NCBI GenBank assembly: GCA_016860845.1
Contig: BOKF01000038.1
Span: forward strand, 17,100-81,099
Length of the DNA: 64,000 nucleotides
DNA from: Chloroflexota bacterium
GTDB lineage: Bacteria > Chloroflexota > Anaerolineae > 4572-78 > J111
Direction: 5' to 3'
Below are positions 15,803 through 24,635 of this stretch, one piece after another (the stretch's first letter is position 1; each line of letters begins with the position of its first letter). The translations under genes were made by a program, and so were the position numbers. The notes beneath the pieces are model-generated. The model worked only from the letters and a program-made list of their open reading frames with translations, had not been told where the DNA came from and ran no database searches.

Positions 15803-16603
15803 TCACATTTTGGCGGCGGCGACAATATGAGCAGATGCGCCGAAGGCGACCGTACCGTCGGAGGTAACGAACTGCTGCAAGTCGTTTTTTGCTTCTTTAA
15901 GCAGCAATTGGAACTGAGTTTCGTCGAGCATGTCAGCCAGAGTCCAACCCTTGATTTCGGTGTAAACCCAGGCCTCAAGCGAAGGGAAGCGGGCTGTCTC
16001 GGCCTGTGTGGTGATTTGGATATCAGGCATACCAGCCTCGGCAAACAGAGTATACAAGCCTTGCAGGTCGGCTAACGCGAAGGGTGCCCAGAGTGCATTG
16101 GCCGCCTGATTGCCAAAGAGACGCTGTAACAAATCTGCCATCGCCGCGTAACCCGGCGAATGGTCCAACGAGTCCCACACCGCCACGGCCAGCCGCCCAC
16201 CCGGTCGTAATACTCTCATCATCTCCTCGAGAGCAATACGCCGGTCTTCAAAAAACATCAATCCAAATTGGCTGACGACGGCGTCAAAGCTGTCACCGTC
16301 CCAGGGCAGCGCTTCGGCCCGACCCTGTCTCCATTCGAGCGTCGGGGCCTTTCGTTGGGCCACGGCGAGCATCCCTTCATTCACATCCAGGCCCACCACC
16401 GCTCCAGTCGAACCAACCCGGTCGGCCACGGTGCGGGCCAGTACCCCTGTTCCACACGCTACATCGAGCACCCGCTGGCCGGGCTGGATCTCGGCCGCAC
16501 CGGTGACATGGCTTGGCCACTGTTGAAAAAGTGCCGGAACAAAAAATTCTTCATACACTTCGGCCGCATTACGGTTCACCTGGCCGTTTTCGCTTGCACT
16601 CAT
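15803..16603 (-). CDS. Class I SAM-dependent methyltransferase (UbiE/COQ5-like)
   Basis: A 266-aa Rossmann methyltransferase. SAM-binding motif I is VLDVACGTGVLART (about 45-58), acidic residue after strand 2 in VVGLDVNEGML, and motif for strand 4 in FDAVVSQFGLMFFEDR, followed by LRPGGRLAVAVWDS. The C-terminal part (FALADLQGLYTLFAEAG...) resembles methyltransferase-11-type small-molecule enzymes. It is 36% or so similar by eye in layout to the gene at 17520, with an HxlR regulator between them and divergently placed, so both may belong to one response. Substrate unknown. GGAGGTG precedes the ATG. Confidence 0.85.
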   Translation of the reverse strand: MSASENGQVNRNAAEVYEEFFVPALFQQWPSHVTGAAEIQPGQRVLDVACGTGVLARTVADRVGSTGAVVGLDVNEGMLAVAQRKAPTLEWRQGRAEALPWDGDSFDAVVSQFGLMFFEDRRIALEEMMRVLRPGGRLAVAVWDSLDHSPGYAAMADLLQRLFGNQAANALWAPFALADLQGLYTLFAEAGMPDIQITTQAETARFPSLEAWVYTEIKGWTLADMLDETQFQLLLKEAKNDLQQFVTSDGTVAFGASAHIVAAAKM

Positions 16604-16760
16604 ATTACACCTCCAATGTTAATCAGTTATTTTCTTAACTCAAGGGGTGCGACGCACTTTGATGCGAGCATATTTGGCAATTATAGCCAAGAAAAAGTAT
16701 GTCGCCTTAAATAGTTACCCAGGGTCACGCCCAGTATAACCCATTCCGTGCGGGAGTTCT

Positions 16761-16805
16761 AGTCCAATAAATGAACTGGACTGGCCTCCGTCGGCCTGTT
16801 ATAAT
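16761..16805 (+). promoter_or_regulatory. HxlR promoter with overlapping AGTCCA/TGGACT dyad
   Basis: TGGACT (-35, 16777-16782), 17-bp spacer, TATAAT (16800-16805). AGTCCA at 16761-16766 is the inverted partner of the -35 box and AGTTC/GAACT forms an overlapping dyad, a likely operator. The ATG at 16812 lies only 7 bases after the -10 element, so the mRNA should start at or next to the start codon (leaderless). Confidence 0.6.
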
Positions 16806-16811
16806 ATTTAT

Positions 16812-17498
16812 ATGCACAAGTATGGACAGTACTGCCCCATGGCCCGAGCCGCCGAGATCCTGGGGGACCGCTGGACGCTGTTGATTGTGCGTGACCTGTT
16901 GAGTGGGGCGCACCATTTCAACGAGTTAGAGCGCGGGCTTCCGGGGATTCCCCGCTCACTCCTGGCCGAGCGGTTGCGCCGTTTGCAGCAGGTCGGTGTG
17001 CTGGAACGGCAGGCTGCGGCCGGCGGCCGGCGGATCAGCTACCAACTCACTCAGGCCGGGCGGGAATTAAAGCCGGTTGTTGACGTCCTGGTTCAATGGG
17101 GGGCCAAATGGGCCTTCGGTGAACCGGAACTGGCCGAACTCAATCCGATCTTGCTGTTGTGGTGGATGCGTGATCGCGTCTATACGGAACGGCTGCCCCG
17201 GGAACGAATCGTCATCGAGTTTCATTTCTCAGATACGCCTCAGGGCCGTTACTGGCTTCTGCTTGAACGAGGCGATGTGTCGGTGTGTCTGAAATACCCA
17301 GGTTTTGAGAGCGATGTTATCGTCACGGCGGAACTGGCCGTTTTCTATCAGGTCTGGCTGGGGCGCATGACCCTGGCCGAAGCCGTCCACGAGCGGTGGG
17401 TCAAACTGGATGCGACGCCGGAGCTGATTCGCGCCTTTCCATGCTGGTTTGCCTGGAGTCAGGTGGCCGATGTTGTTCGGGCGGCGGCCAATTATTAA
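16812..17498 (+). CDS. HxlR-family transcriptional regulator with C-terminal ligand-like domain
   Basis: A 228-aa regulator. The HxlR winged helix occupies residues 1-100: YCPMARAAEILGDRWTLLI, SGAHHFNELERGLPGIPRSLLAERLRRL, and wing GGRRISYQLT. Standard HxlR proteins are ~110-150 aa; here about 120 extra residues follow (VIEFHFSDTPQGRYWLLLE ... VTAELAVFYQVWLGRMTLAEA), similar to an SCP2-like alpha/beta fold sometimes joined to HxlR domains, perhaps a hydrophobic-ligand sensor. Expression is probably leaderless and autoregulated. It lies 22 bp before a methyltransferase gene on the same strand and diverges from another, the likely targets. Confidence 0.88.
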   Translation: MHKYGQYCPMARAAEILGDRWTLLIVRDLLSGAHHFNELERGLPGIPRSLLAERLRRLQQVGVLERQAAAGGRRISYQLTQAGRELKPVVDVLVQWGAKWAFGEPELAELNPILLLWWMRDRVYTERLPRERIVIEFHFSDTPQGRYWLLLERGDVSVCLKYPGFESDVIVTAELAVFYQVWLGRMTLAEAVHERWVKLDATPELIRAFPCWFAWSQVADVVRAAANY

Positions 17499-17519
17499 CT
17501 GCTTAAAAAGGGGGGGAAT

Positions 17520-18335
17520 ATGGCAACATCACGACAGTGGCAGCTTGCCCATGAAGCGGCAGAACGGTACGAGCATATTCTCGTCCCGGCTATTCTTGGC
17601 CCCTTTGCCCAGGCCCTGGTCGAATGGTCTGCTTTACAGCCGGGTGAAGTGGTGGTGGATATTGGCTGCGGCACCGGCGCAGCGGCGCACTTTGCCGCAG
17701 AGAAGGTTGGCCCGGCCGGGCGGGTCATCGGGATTGATGTCAATGGGGGGATGATTGAAGTGGCGAAAGCTCGCACCCCGCAAGGCGCTCCTATTGACTG
17801 GTACCAAAAGAGCGCGTACGATCTGCCCCTGGCCAATCAAACCGCCGATATTGCGCTGTGCGCCCAGACCCTTCAATTTCTTGATAACCGGCCGCAAGCC
17901 CTGGCCGAGATGTACCGAGTGCTCAAACCCGGTGGCCGGGTCACCTTAAGTTCGTGGACAAATATCCAGGAAAGCCCCTATTTCAATAACCTGGTGGCGG
18001 TCATTTCCCACCACATCAACCACGATACTGCCGCCGGGTTGGGAGCGGCCTTTAATCTCTCCAACCCCGACGAAATCAGATCTCTGCTGGATAAGGCCGG
18101 TTTTAGGGCCATTGAGGTGGCAGCGACGCAGCTTGAATTAGAACTGCCGCCCGTGGAAGAGTTCGTACCCAGGCATATTAGCGCCACGCCCATGGCCGTT
18201 GGCTTCAATACTGCCTCCGAGGCCGAGCGACAGGCCGTACTGAATGACTTGGCGGCACGATTGGCGCCCTTCAAAAAGCCGGATCGGAGTCTCCGGGTGC
18301 CGTTTACCTCCTACCTGGCGCACGGATACAAGTAA
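17520..18335 (+). CDS. Class I SAM-dependent methyltransferase
   Basis: A 271-aa methyltransferase: motif I VVVDIGCGTGAAAHFA (about 44-59), VIGIDVNGGMIEVAK, strand 4 region TADIALCAQTLQFLDNR and LKPGGRVTLSSWT. It shares the layout of the enzyme at 15803-16603 (same N-terminal xAAexYexxxVPxxF pattern), so the two are likely paralogs. It probably forms an operon with the HxlR gene (22-bp gap with GGGGGG ribosome site). The substrate is unknown; such enzymes modify quinones, lipids or xenobiotics. Confidence 0.85.
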   Translation: MATSRQWQLAHEAAERYEHILVPAILGPFAQALVEWSALQPGEVVVDIGCGTGAAAHFAAEKVGPAGRVIGIDVNGGMIEVAKARTPQGAPIDWYQKSAYDLPLANQTADIALCAQTLQFLDNRPQALAEMYRVLKPGGRVTLSSWTNIQESPYFNNLVAVISHHINHDTAAGLGAAFNLSNPDEIRSLLDKAGFRAIEVAATQLELELPPVEEFVPRHISATPMAVGFNTASEAERQAVLNDLAARLAPFKKPDRSLRVPFTSYLAHGYK

Positions 18336-18342
18336 GACGAAT

Positions 18343-19344
18343 CTACTCAATCCGCATCTTCATCCAGGGGGCGGAGTTGTGAAAGTTGGCAGCGGCGCTG
18401 CCCGGCGGGACCAGTTCATCGCAGGCGGCCCGAACCGTCTCATCCAGGCGCATCTCCAGCACCGGCAGAAAGTGTTCAAGCTGCTCCAGCGTGCGCGGAC
18501 CAATGAGCGGGGCGGTAATGCCCGGCTGGTCTTTAACCCACAGTACGGCCAATTGGGCCGGAGACATGCCGGCCGCCTGGGCCAACTGCCCAAACTTCTG
18601 GCCCACTTCAATGCCTCGGGCCGTAATTCGCTCGGCGTAGATGCCGCCGCGCAGGCTGGCCCGTGACTCGGGCGGGAAGTGGGCGGCGTCGGCGTAGCGG
18701 CCGGCCAAAACGCCCATTGCCAGCGGCGACCAGGGCAAAAGGCCCAGGCCATAAGCCTGGCACAGCGGCACCAGTTCATTCTCGATCCGCCGGTCAAGCA
18801 AATTGTAGGGCGGCTGTTCCGAAACAAAACGCACGTAGCCCTTCAACTCGCTGACCATCAGGCCCTCCATCACCTTCCAGGCCGGAGCGGTAGAACTGCC
18901 GACATAACGGACCTTGCCCTGGCGCACCAGGTCGGTCAGTGCGCTCAGGGTTTCATCCACCGGAATGTCAAAGGAGGGGCGGTGGAGCTGGTACAGGTCA
19001 ATGTAATCCGTTCGCAGCCGGCGCAGCGAGTCCTCGCACGCTTGCAGCAGGTGCAGGCGTGAGTTCCCCCGCTCGTTGGGGCCGGGGCCGGTTGGATAAT
19101 GAGCTTTGGTGGCGATAAGCACCTGCTGGCGGCGGCCATTTTCGGCCAGCGCCCGCCCGATAATCCGTTCGCTTTCACCTTTAGCGTAGCTGTTGCTGGT
19201 GTCAATCAAGTTAATACCGGCATCCAGAGCGCGGTTGATCATGGCGATTGACTCGGCCTCCGGGGTGGGGTTGGCCAGGTTGTCGGTACCCAAACAGAGC
19301 GGGGCTACTTTAACCCCGGTTCGACCCAAAATACGATATTCCAT
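18343..19344 (-). CDS. Aldo/keto reductase
   Basis: A 333-aa AKR TIM barrel. The catalytic tetrad is complete: Asp48 and Tyr53 ([12 protein letters not shown]), Lys80 (ATKAHY) and His121 ([10 protein letters not shown]). The NADPH-binding C-terminal part ([18 protein letters not shown]) is also present. It reduces a carbonyl to an alcohol with NADPH. It lies 7 bp downstream of an SDR gene on the same strand, so the two are probably co-transcribed. Substrate not predictable. It converges with the methyltransferase gene, with 7 bp between stop codons. Confidence 0.9.
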   Translation of the reverse strand: MEYRILGRTGVKVAPLCLGTDNLANPTPEAESIAMINRALDAGINLIDTSNSYAKGESERIIGRALAENGRRQQVLIATKAHYPTGPGPNERGNSRLHLLQACEDSLRRLRTDYIDLYQLHRPSFDIPVDETLSALTDLVRQGKVRYVGSSTAPAWKVMEGLMVSELKGYVRFVSEQPPYNLLDRRIENELVPLCQAYGLGLLPWSPLAMGVLAGRYADAAHFPPESRASLRGGIYAERITARGIEVGQKFGQLAQAAGMSPAQLAVLWVKDQPGITAPLIGPRTLEQLEHFLPVLEMRLDETVRAACDELVPPGSAAANFHNSAPWMKMRIE

Positions 19345-19351
19345 TCTTCAC

Positions 19352-20095
19352 CTACCTGGCGGTATAGCCTGCATCTACCGTGATCATAGCCCCGGTCATG
19401 TAACTGGCCGCATCCGAAGCCATGAACAGGACCACGCGGGCAATTTCGACCGGTTCGGCCATGCGGCCCAGCGGCACGGCCTCGGCCAGGCGCTGCATCA
19501 GCTCCGGCGTGACCGGCTCGGAGCGCTCCGAGGCCAGCATTGGCGTGTTGACTTCGCCGGGGCAAACGGCGTTAATGCGGATGCCGTCCTTGACGTAATC
19601 CAGAGCCATAGCCCGTGTCATCTGGTGGACCGCCCCTTTTGAAGCGCAGTAGGCGACCACCCCCGCCGCGCCGACCTCGCCCCAGATCGAGCCGAAGTTA
19701 ATGATGACCCCTTGACCCTGCTTTTTCATGGGGGCAAGAGCAGCCCGGCTCATAAAAAAGACCCCATTGACGTTGACGTTCAGCACGCGCTGCCACTGCT
19801 CGTCCGAGGTATTGAGCGCATCAGCCCGGACAATAATGCCGGCCGCATTGACCAGGATATCCAACCGGCCATAACCTTTCAGCACCCTTTCAACGGCCAT
19901 GTTGCAAAAGACTGAGTCGCCGACGTCGCCAATCGCCGCCGCGCAGCCAAGTTCGTCTACTACCTGGGCGGCCAGTCCAGCGTTGCGATCAACGATCGCC
20001 ACCTCTGCCCCGGCGGCCCTGAATTCACGGGCCGTAGCCGCACCCATGCCCGAAGCGCCGCCGGTAATTACCGCTACTTTGCCAGTAAAATCCAT
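19352..20095 (-). CDS. SDR family oxidoreductase
   Basis: A 247-aa classical SDR: GGASGMG (12-18), Asp36 after strand 2 (NAD preference by rule), NAAG (83-86), Ser136, Tyr149 and Lys153 catalytic residues, and the C-terminal SYMTGAMITVDAGY typical of the glucose/3-oxoacyl dehydrogenase group. First gene of a probable two-gene unit with the AKR. An AGGAGG-like site precedes the ATG. Substrate unknown. Confidence 0.9.
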   Translation of the reverse strand: MDFTGKVAVITGGASGMGAATAREFRAAGAEVAIVDRNAGLAAQVVDELGCAAAIGDVGDSVFCNMAVERVLKGYGRLDILVNAAGIIVRADALNTSDEQWQRVLNVNVNGVFFMSRAALAPMKKQGQGVIINFGSIWGEVGAAGVVAYCASKGAVHQMTRAMALDYVKDGIRINAVCPGEVNTPMLASERSEPVTPELMQRLAEAVPLGRMAEPVEIARVVLFMASDAASYMTGAMITVDAGYTAR

Positions 20096-20244
20096 TTGTT
20101 TGTCCTCCTTTGGTCTGGGTACAGTATATCACCAGGGCTTTCACTTGTCATTCTCATTCAAACAATCCAGTTGATTTGGGCCATGTCCTAAAATCAAGTA
20201 CAATCTTTAGATGTTTTCTCACCCTTTAAGTGAGGATCAGCGCC

Positions 20245-21402
20245 ATGAAGAATAATGACCTGCTTGATGCAAACTTAGTTGAGGCAGTCTCAACCGAAAC
20301 CACTCCATATTTACCTACCTCGACAACCAATAAACTTAGCCGCGTCACCCATACCGTTTGGAACAGGGTCCGGCCCGATAAAATCGGCATCTTTTTGGCC
20401 AGCCTCTTTCTTTTTATTCTGGCGATTATGCTGATGAAAGAGGGCGCGCGAGGATTGACCTTCCTGGTGCGCGACACTTTTGCGGTAACTAATCCTTTCA
20501 ACAGCCTCGGTTTTGGCTGGTTGTTTGCTTATGTGATCATGAGCGGCTCGCCGGTGGCGGCGGTCGCATTGACCTTTCTAGATGCAGGGGTCATTGACAA
20601 GTTAGGCGCCTTCACTATGATTACTGGCTCCCGCCTGGGAGCCAGTTTCATTGTCCTGTTTATTGGCTTTATTTATGTTCTGCGGGGCCGCAACCGGGTT
20701 TCCAGCTTAAGCATGGGCCTGCTTTCGCTGACAGTTACCGGGACAACCTATCTGGTTGGTTTGCTGATTGGGCTAAGCCTGCTCCAAATTGGGATCTTCG
20801 ACTCATTACAGCTTCGCTCCGGGGCTGCCCTCAACTCAGTGACCGACATGATTTTCGACCCCATTGTTGCATTTTTCACCGCTTATTTGCCTCTCTGGGC
20901 GCTCTTTGTAATTGGTCTGGGTTTAATTATGCTCAGCTTTAGCCTGTTTGATCGCTGTCTGCCCCAGATGACCATCAAAGAAAGCCAGGTTGGGCGGGTG
21001 TCGCGCCTGGTTTACCGGCCCTGGGTCATGTTTTTAATGGGGGCAGGCGTCACCCTGATCTCAATGTCGGTCAGCATTTCTCTCAGCATTCTCATCCCCT
21101 TAAGCAATCGTGGCTTCGTCCGCCGCGAGAACGTCATTCCTTACATCATGGGGGCCAACATCACCACGTTTGTAGATACCCTTCTGGCCTCGCTGCTGCT
21201 TAACAATCCGTCCGCCTTCACCATTGTTCTGGTTGAGATGATCAGCATTACCCTGGTCTCGATCGTTATTCTGACAAGCGGCTACCACCACTACGAACGG
21301 GCCATGCTCGATTTTGTTCACTGGGTTACAACCAGAAGACGAAACCTGGCTCTTTTTATGACAATTATCTTTGTAGTGCCTATCATTCTTGTACTTGTCT
21401 AG
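20245..21402 (+). CDS. Na/Pi-cotransporter-family membrane protein
   Basis: About 385 aa with roughly nine hydrophobic segments. Two inverted-repeat signatures of the Na/Pi cotransporter (PF02690) family are recognisable though degenerate: GSPVAAVALTFLDAGVI with TGSRLGASF (about 95-135) and YIMGANITTFVDTLLASLL (about 300-320). The canonical QSSSA stretch is not intact (SGSPVAA), so the ion or solute is uncertain. I chose ATG 20245 because GTGAGG sits nine bases upstream; a GTG at 20230 is the alternative. The stop codon overlaps the ribosome site of the next gene, a universal stress protein, so the two are translationally coupled. Confidence 0.7.
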   Translation: MKNNDLLDANLVEAVSTETTPYLPTSTTNKLSRVTHTVWNRVRPDKIGIFLASLFLFILAIMLMKEGARGLTFLVRDTFAVTNPFNSLGFGWLFAYVIMSGSPVAAVALTFLDAGVIDKLGAFTMITGSRLGASFIVLFIGFIYVLRGRNRVSSLSMGLLSLTVTGTTYLVGLLIGLSLLQIGIFDSLQLRSGAALNSVTDMIFDPIVAFFTAYLPLWALFVIGLGLIMLSFSLFDRCLPQMTIKESQVGRVSRLVYRPWVMFLMGAGVTLISMSVSISLSILIPLSNRGFVRRENVIPYIMGANITTFVDTLLASLLLNNPSAFTIVLVEMISITLVSIVILTSGYHHYERAMLDFVHWVTTRRRNLALFMTIIFVVPIILVLV

Positions 21403-21415
21403 GAGGAATCTTTTC

Positions 21416-22237
21416 ATGCGCCTACTGATTGCCACGGGGGGTTCCCCTCATTCTGAAGCGGCTGTACGGCTGGGCGCGCAAATCGCGCGCCGGGCCGGGA
21501 TTATCCCGACTATTTTAACAGTTATCAAGGGTGAAGCCTACCGGGCACGAGCCGCACCGATTCTAGCCCGGGCCTGTCAGGTGTTTGGGGCGGAGCCGCC
21601 TGACCTGCAAACGAAGATTCGCCTGGGCCAAGCGGCCGAGGAGATCATTCGTGAAGCCGAAGAGGGGCGCTATGATTTGATCATCGTCGGGGAGCGGCGC
21701 GATCATGACTTGGTGACCCGCTTGCTCGGTTCAACCGCCAAGCGGGTGATTGAGCGTGCCCCCTGTCCGGTCATTATTGCTAAGGGAAAGATTGGGCCTA
21801 TCCGCCGCATTTTGCTGTGTGATAGCGGCGCTGAGAGTGTCTCGCTGCTCAACCGCTGCACTGCCCGGCTGCCGGCTTTGGTTGAAGGCGAGGTAGAAGT
21901 TACCGTTTTACACGTTATGTCGCAGATGACTGCCGGTCCCGGCATCCGGGGCACGCAGTTGCGAGCGAGCGCCGAAGAACTCATCAAAGAACACACGCCC
22001 GAAGGTGAGTTACTGGAGCAGGATCTGCAAATTTTGCAGAAATCTAATCTACACCCTCAACCAAAAGTACGCCATGGCCTGGTAGTTGACGAAATCCTGG
22101 ACGAGGCTCGCAGCGGCGACTACGACCTGGTGATCATCGGCGCTCACCGCGGGGCCGGCTGGGAACGGCTCTTACTTGATGATCTGGCTCATCAGATTGT
22201 CGAGCAAATGGATCGGCCGGTCCTGATTGCCCGTTAA
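21416..22237 (+). CDS. Tandem universal stress protein (two UspA domains)
   Basis: A 273-aa protein with two UspA folds. Domain 1 (1-145) starts MRLLIATGGSPHSEAAVRL and ends with the ATP-binding signature GSTAKRVIERAPCPVIIA; domain 2 (about 148-273) ends LLLDDLAHQIVEQMDRPVLIA, where the G-x2-G-x9-G(S/T) loop is replaced by acidic residues, so only domain 1 is likely to bind ATP. Start ATG 21416 follows AGGAGG nine bases upstream, which itself overlaps the stop of the transporter gene. The pairing suggests the stress protein senses or gates the transporter; that is inference. Confidence 0.85.
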   Translation: MRLLIATGGSPHSEAAVRLGAQIARRAGIIPTILTVIKGEAYRARAAPILARACQVFGAEPPDLQTKIRLGQAAEEIIREAEEGRYDLIIVGERRDHDLVTRLLGSTAKRVIERAPCPVIIAKGKIGPIRRILLCDSGAESVSLLNRCTARLPALVEGEVEVTVLHVMSQMTAGPGIRGTQLRASAEELIKEHTPEGELLEQDLQILQKSNLHPQPKVRHGLVVDEILDEARSGDYDLVIIGAHRGAGWERLLLDDLAHQIVEQMDRPVLIAR

Positions 22238-22247
22238 TAACGTAAAA

Positions 22248-22298
22248 GTAGCGGTGGGGCTTGTCCCCGCCTGGGGCGACCACAAGGGGCGCCGCTAC
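22248..22298. repeat. GTAGCGG/CCGCTAC inverted repeat
   Basis: A 51-bp imperfect palindrome just after the stress-protein stop, with GTAGCGG and CCGCTAC at the ends and GGGGC/GCCCC-type pairs inside. No T-run follows. Confidence 0.5.
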
Positions 22299-22327
22299 GA
22301 TTACCGATTTGGTTGTCAAAATTCATC

Positions 22328-22785
22328 TTACGGACTATCTCTATACCAGATCCGCGACTCAACCGGAACGGAGGCTACCTCTATTCGCCAGGGAGTGAGT
22401 TTCAGCACGCCAAAATCGGGATGATCAACGCTGTGAAAAATCGGCGCCGGGTCATAGCCCAGCGGCGGCGGCACGGCCTTGAACATTTCCCAGACCCGCT
22501 GCTTGCTCTCCCGATCGTCGGCCCATGCGGTCAGGCAGCCGGCATAGACCGGGTTGGCAATATCGGCCACATAGGCCAGAGAGACAGAAGGGTTGTGCTG
22601 CAAGTGTTTGGCTTTGGGCGAGTGACGCCGGGTGCCGATCCAGCCTGTCGAACCTTTCCAGACGGGGTGGAGAATCCGCGAGCGCACCCGGTTTTGTTGG
22701 TCCAGCGTGGCCACACGATGCGGTGAACCCGCTCGATAAATTCCTGCTCTATCTCCGCGAATGATGCGACTCGTACCCGTTGCAT
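22328..22785 (-). pseudogene. PPOX-family FMN-binding protein, frameshifted
   Basis: The C-terminal 128 codons (22328-22714) encode a pyridoxamine-5'-phosphate-oxidase-like split barrel: RILHPVWKGSTGWIGTRRHSPKAKHL, VYADIAN-like strand, RVWEMFKAVPPPLGYDP and FGVLKLTPWRIEV. The expected N-terminus is intact in another frame: ATG at 22785 encodes about 25 residues ending in FIERVHRIVW. Joining them needs a frameshift near 22712-22716, where homologs continue with a short C-T-V-A-T-type strand. Either a recent mutation (with a few bases lost) or a sequencing error. FMN-binding function likely lost if real. Confidence 0.7.
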
Positions 22786-23124
22786 TATCTCCCCCTCAAG
22801 CTGCGCCAGCGCGGCTCGTTCGACTTTCCCATTCTGGGGGTGGCCGTGGCCCTGCGCCGGGCGGAGGATGGGGTGGTGACGGAAGCCAATCTTGTTCTGA
22901 GGGCGGTGGCTTCCTATCCGCTCAAAGCCGTCGAGGCTGAGGCGTTTCTGCTGGACCAGCGGCTCACCGACGAAGTGATTGAGGAAGCGGCCAGGCTCGC
23001 TTTTAGGCCGGCCAAACCGCTGGACAATACCGATATGGGCCACCCCTATCGCAAACAGATGGTCCAGGTCTACGTGGCCCGCGCGCTGCGCGAGACGGTC
23101 GGAATGGCCGCGAAGCGTGGATGA
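22765..23124 (+). pseudogene. Remnant of a xanthine-dehydrogenase-family FAD subunit (C-terminal domain only; 4-hydroxybenzoyl-CoA reductase beta-like)
   Basis: About 115 codons match only the C-terminal domain of CO-dehydrogenase/4-hydroxybenzoyl-CoA-reductase flavoprotein subunits: LRQRGSFDFPILGVAVALR, then NLVLRAVASYPLKAVEAEAFL and PLDNTDMGHPYRKQMVQVYVARAL. The ~170-residue FAD-binding N-terminal half is missing; an in-frame stop at 22762 closes the frame, and the homology begins where the opposite-strand PPOX gene starts (22785). No Mo- or FeS-subunit genes are adjacent. This looks like the tail left by a deletion or rearrangement, and fits an eroded aromatic-acid locus before the CoA-ligase gene. 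Confidence 0.65.
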
Positions 23125-23169
23125 ATGGCGAATGGCGGCCCTTTTAATTTTCGCCATTCGCCATTCGCC
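23123..23169. repeat. Inverted heptamer array (GAATGGC x2 / GCCATTC x2)
   Basis: Two GAATGGC units at 23123-23136 and two GCCATTC units at 23153-23166 form a perfect 14-bp stem, between the remnant's stop codon and the ribosome site (GGGGGGAG) of the CoA-ligase gene. Confidence 0.8.
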
Positions 23170-23189
23170 GATTCCCAAAGGGGGGAGCA

Positions 23190-24491
23190 ATGATGCTTTA
23201 CTTCGACGAAGCTACCGAAACGCTGCCGCGGGAGCAACTGGCGGCGGTGCAACTGAAAAAGCTGCAGGTCATGCTGGCCGACATCTATGGCCGCAACCGC
23301 TTTTACACCCGCAAGTTTGCCCAGGTTGATTTTTTCCTGGGTGATCTCAAGTCGCTGGCCGATTTGCAGCATCTCCCCCTGACCACAAAAGCCGAATTGT
23401 CGGAAGACCAGGTCGCTGACGATTTTGCCGGCACCAATCTCACCTATCCCCTGAGCGCCTACACCCGCTACCATCAAACCTCCGGCACCACCGGCCAGCC
23501 GCTGCGGGTGTACGATACCGTGGAGAGCTGGGATTGGTGGGGTAAATGCTGGGGCCACGTTTTTGCCGGGGCCGGCGTGACCGCCCATGACCGGATCTTC
23601 TTCGCCTTTTCTTTTGGTCCTTTCATCGGCTTCTGGGCGGCAGTGGAAGGGGCACGGCACATCGGGGCCATGCTCATCCCGGGCGGTGGACGATCCTCCT
23701 ACGAGCGCCTGGTGATGATGCGCGATACCGGCAGCACGGCTTTATGCTGCACCCCCACTTACGCCCTCCATTTGCTGGAAGTCGCCCGCGAGCATAAAAT
23801 AGATTTAAGCGACTTCCGTCTTCAAGCTACCATCCACGCCGGCGAACCCGGAGCGAACGTTCCCGCCACCAAAGCGCGCATCGAGGCGAACTGGTCGGCC
23901 AAGTGCTACGACCACGCCGGTGCGTCAGAGGTCGGGGCGCACAGCTTTGAGTGCCAGGCCCAGCCCAACGGCATCCACGTCATCGAAACTGAATTTATCG
24001 TCGAATGTCTCGACCCGGTTCCCGGCCAGCCTGTTGCGCCCGGCCAAAAAGGGGAATTGGTCATAACCAACCTGGGCCGTTGGGGCTTTCCCATCATCCG
24101 TTATCACACCGGCGACGCCGTTGTTTTCAACGAGGCCAGGTGCGATTGCGGCCGCACGTTTCTCCGCCTGGAAGGCGGCGTGCTGGGCCGGGTAGACGAT
24201 ATGATTACCATTCGTGGGGTCAATGTCTTCCCCAGCGCCCTGGAAAACCTGATCCGCATCCACAGCGTAGTAGATGAATTTCGGGTGAAGGTCGGCAAGC
24301 GGGGCGAGTTGGACGAGCTGGCCGTTGAGGTGGAACTTGTGGATGGGGCCGATACCGAAGGCATACCGCTGGAGATTGCCCACACTATCGGCAGCGCACT
24401 AGGACTGCGCCCCCTGGTCACGACGGTGCCACGCGGCACGCTGCCGCGTTTTGAGTTAAAAGCAAAACGATTTCACTATTTTGGAACGTAA
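23190..24491 (+). CDS. Phenylacetate-CoA ligase-like (PaaK family) AMP-forming enzyme
   Basis: A 433-aa ANL-superfamily enzyme of the PaaK type: P-loop-like YHQTSGTTGQPLRVYDT (about 90-106), YDHAGASEVG (about 236-245), RYHTGD (about 299-304), CDCGRTFLRLEGGVLGRVDDM (about 313-333) and the C-terminal hinge into MITIRGVNVFPSALENLI. It would activate an aromatic acid to its CoA thioester with ATP. Location before the paa oxygenase genes suggests phenylacetate, but a benzoate-type acid is possible. ATG occurs twice in a row (23190, 23193). It starts 20 bp after a heptamer hairpin. Confidence 0.85.
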   Translation: MMLYFDEATETLPREQLAAVQLKKLQVMLADIYGRNRFYTRKFAQVDFFLGDLKSLADLQHLPLTTKAELSEDQVADDFAGTNLTYPLSAYTRYHQTSGTTGQPLRVYDTVESWDWWGKCWGHVFAGAGVTAHDRIFFAFSFGPFIGFWAAVEGARHIGAMLIPGGGRSSYERLVMMRDTGSTALCCTPTYALHLLEVAREHKIDLSDFRLQATIHAGEPGANVPATKARIEANWSAKCYDHAGASEVGAHSFECQAQPNGIHVIETEFIVECLDPVPGQPVAPGQKGELVITNLGRWGFPIIRYHTGDAVVFNEARCDCGRTFLRLEGGVLGRVDDMITIRGVNVFPSALENLIRIHSVVDEFRVKVGKRGELDELAVEVELVDGADTEGIPLEIAHTIGSALGLRPLVTTVPRGTLPRFELKAKRFHYFGT

Positions 24492-24511
24492 TAAGTTACT
24501 ACTCAACCCAA

Positions 24512-24592
24512 TGTCATTTCGAGGCCGTAGGCCGAGAAATCTCTTAAGCGACACATAGGCATTAGGGATTTCTCCCTTCGGTCGAAATGACA
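24512..24592. repeat. MITE-like repeat, TGTCATTTCGA family (copy 1)
   Basis: 81-bp element with inverted ends TGTCATTTCGA (24512) and TCGAAATGACA (24592), an inner GAGAAATC and GGATTTCTC pair, and the word CATTAGGGATTTCTCCCT shared with the copy at 55662-55758. Between the ligase and ALDH genes. Confidence 0.75.
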
Positions 24593-24635
24593 TGGCTGAG
24601 CAGTTACCGTAATAGTTTGGACAGGAGGTTGATGC

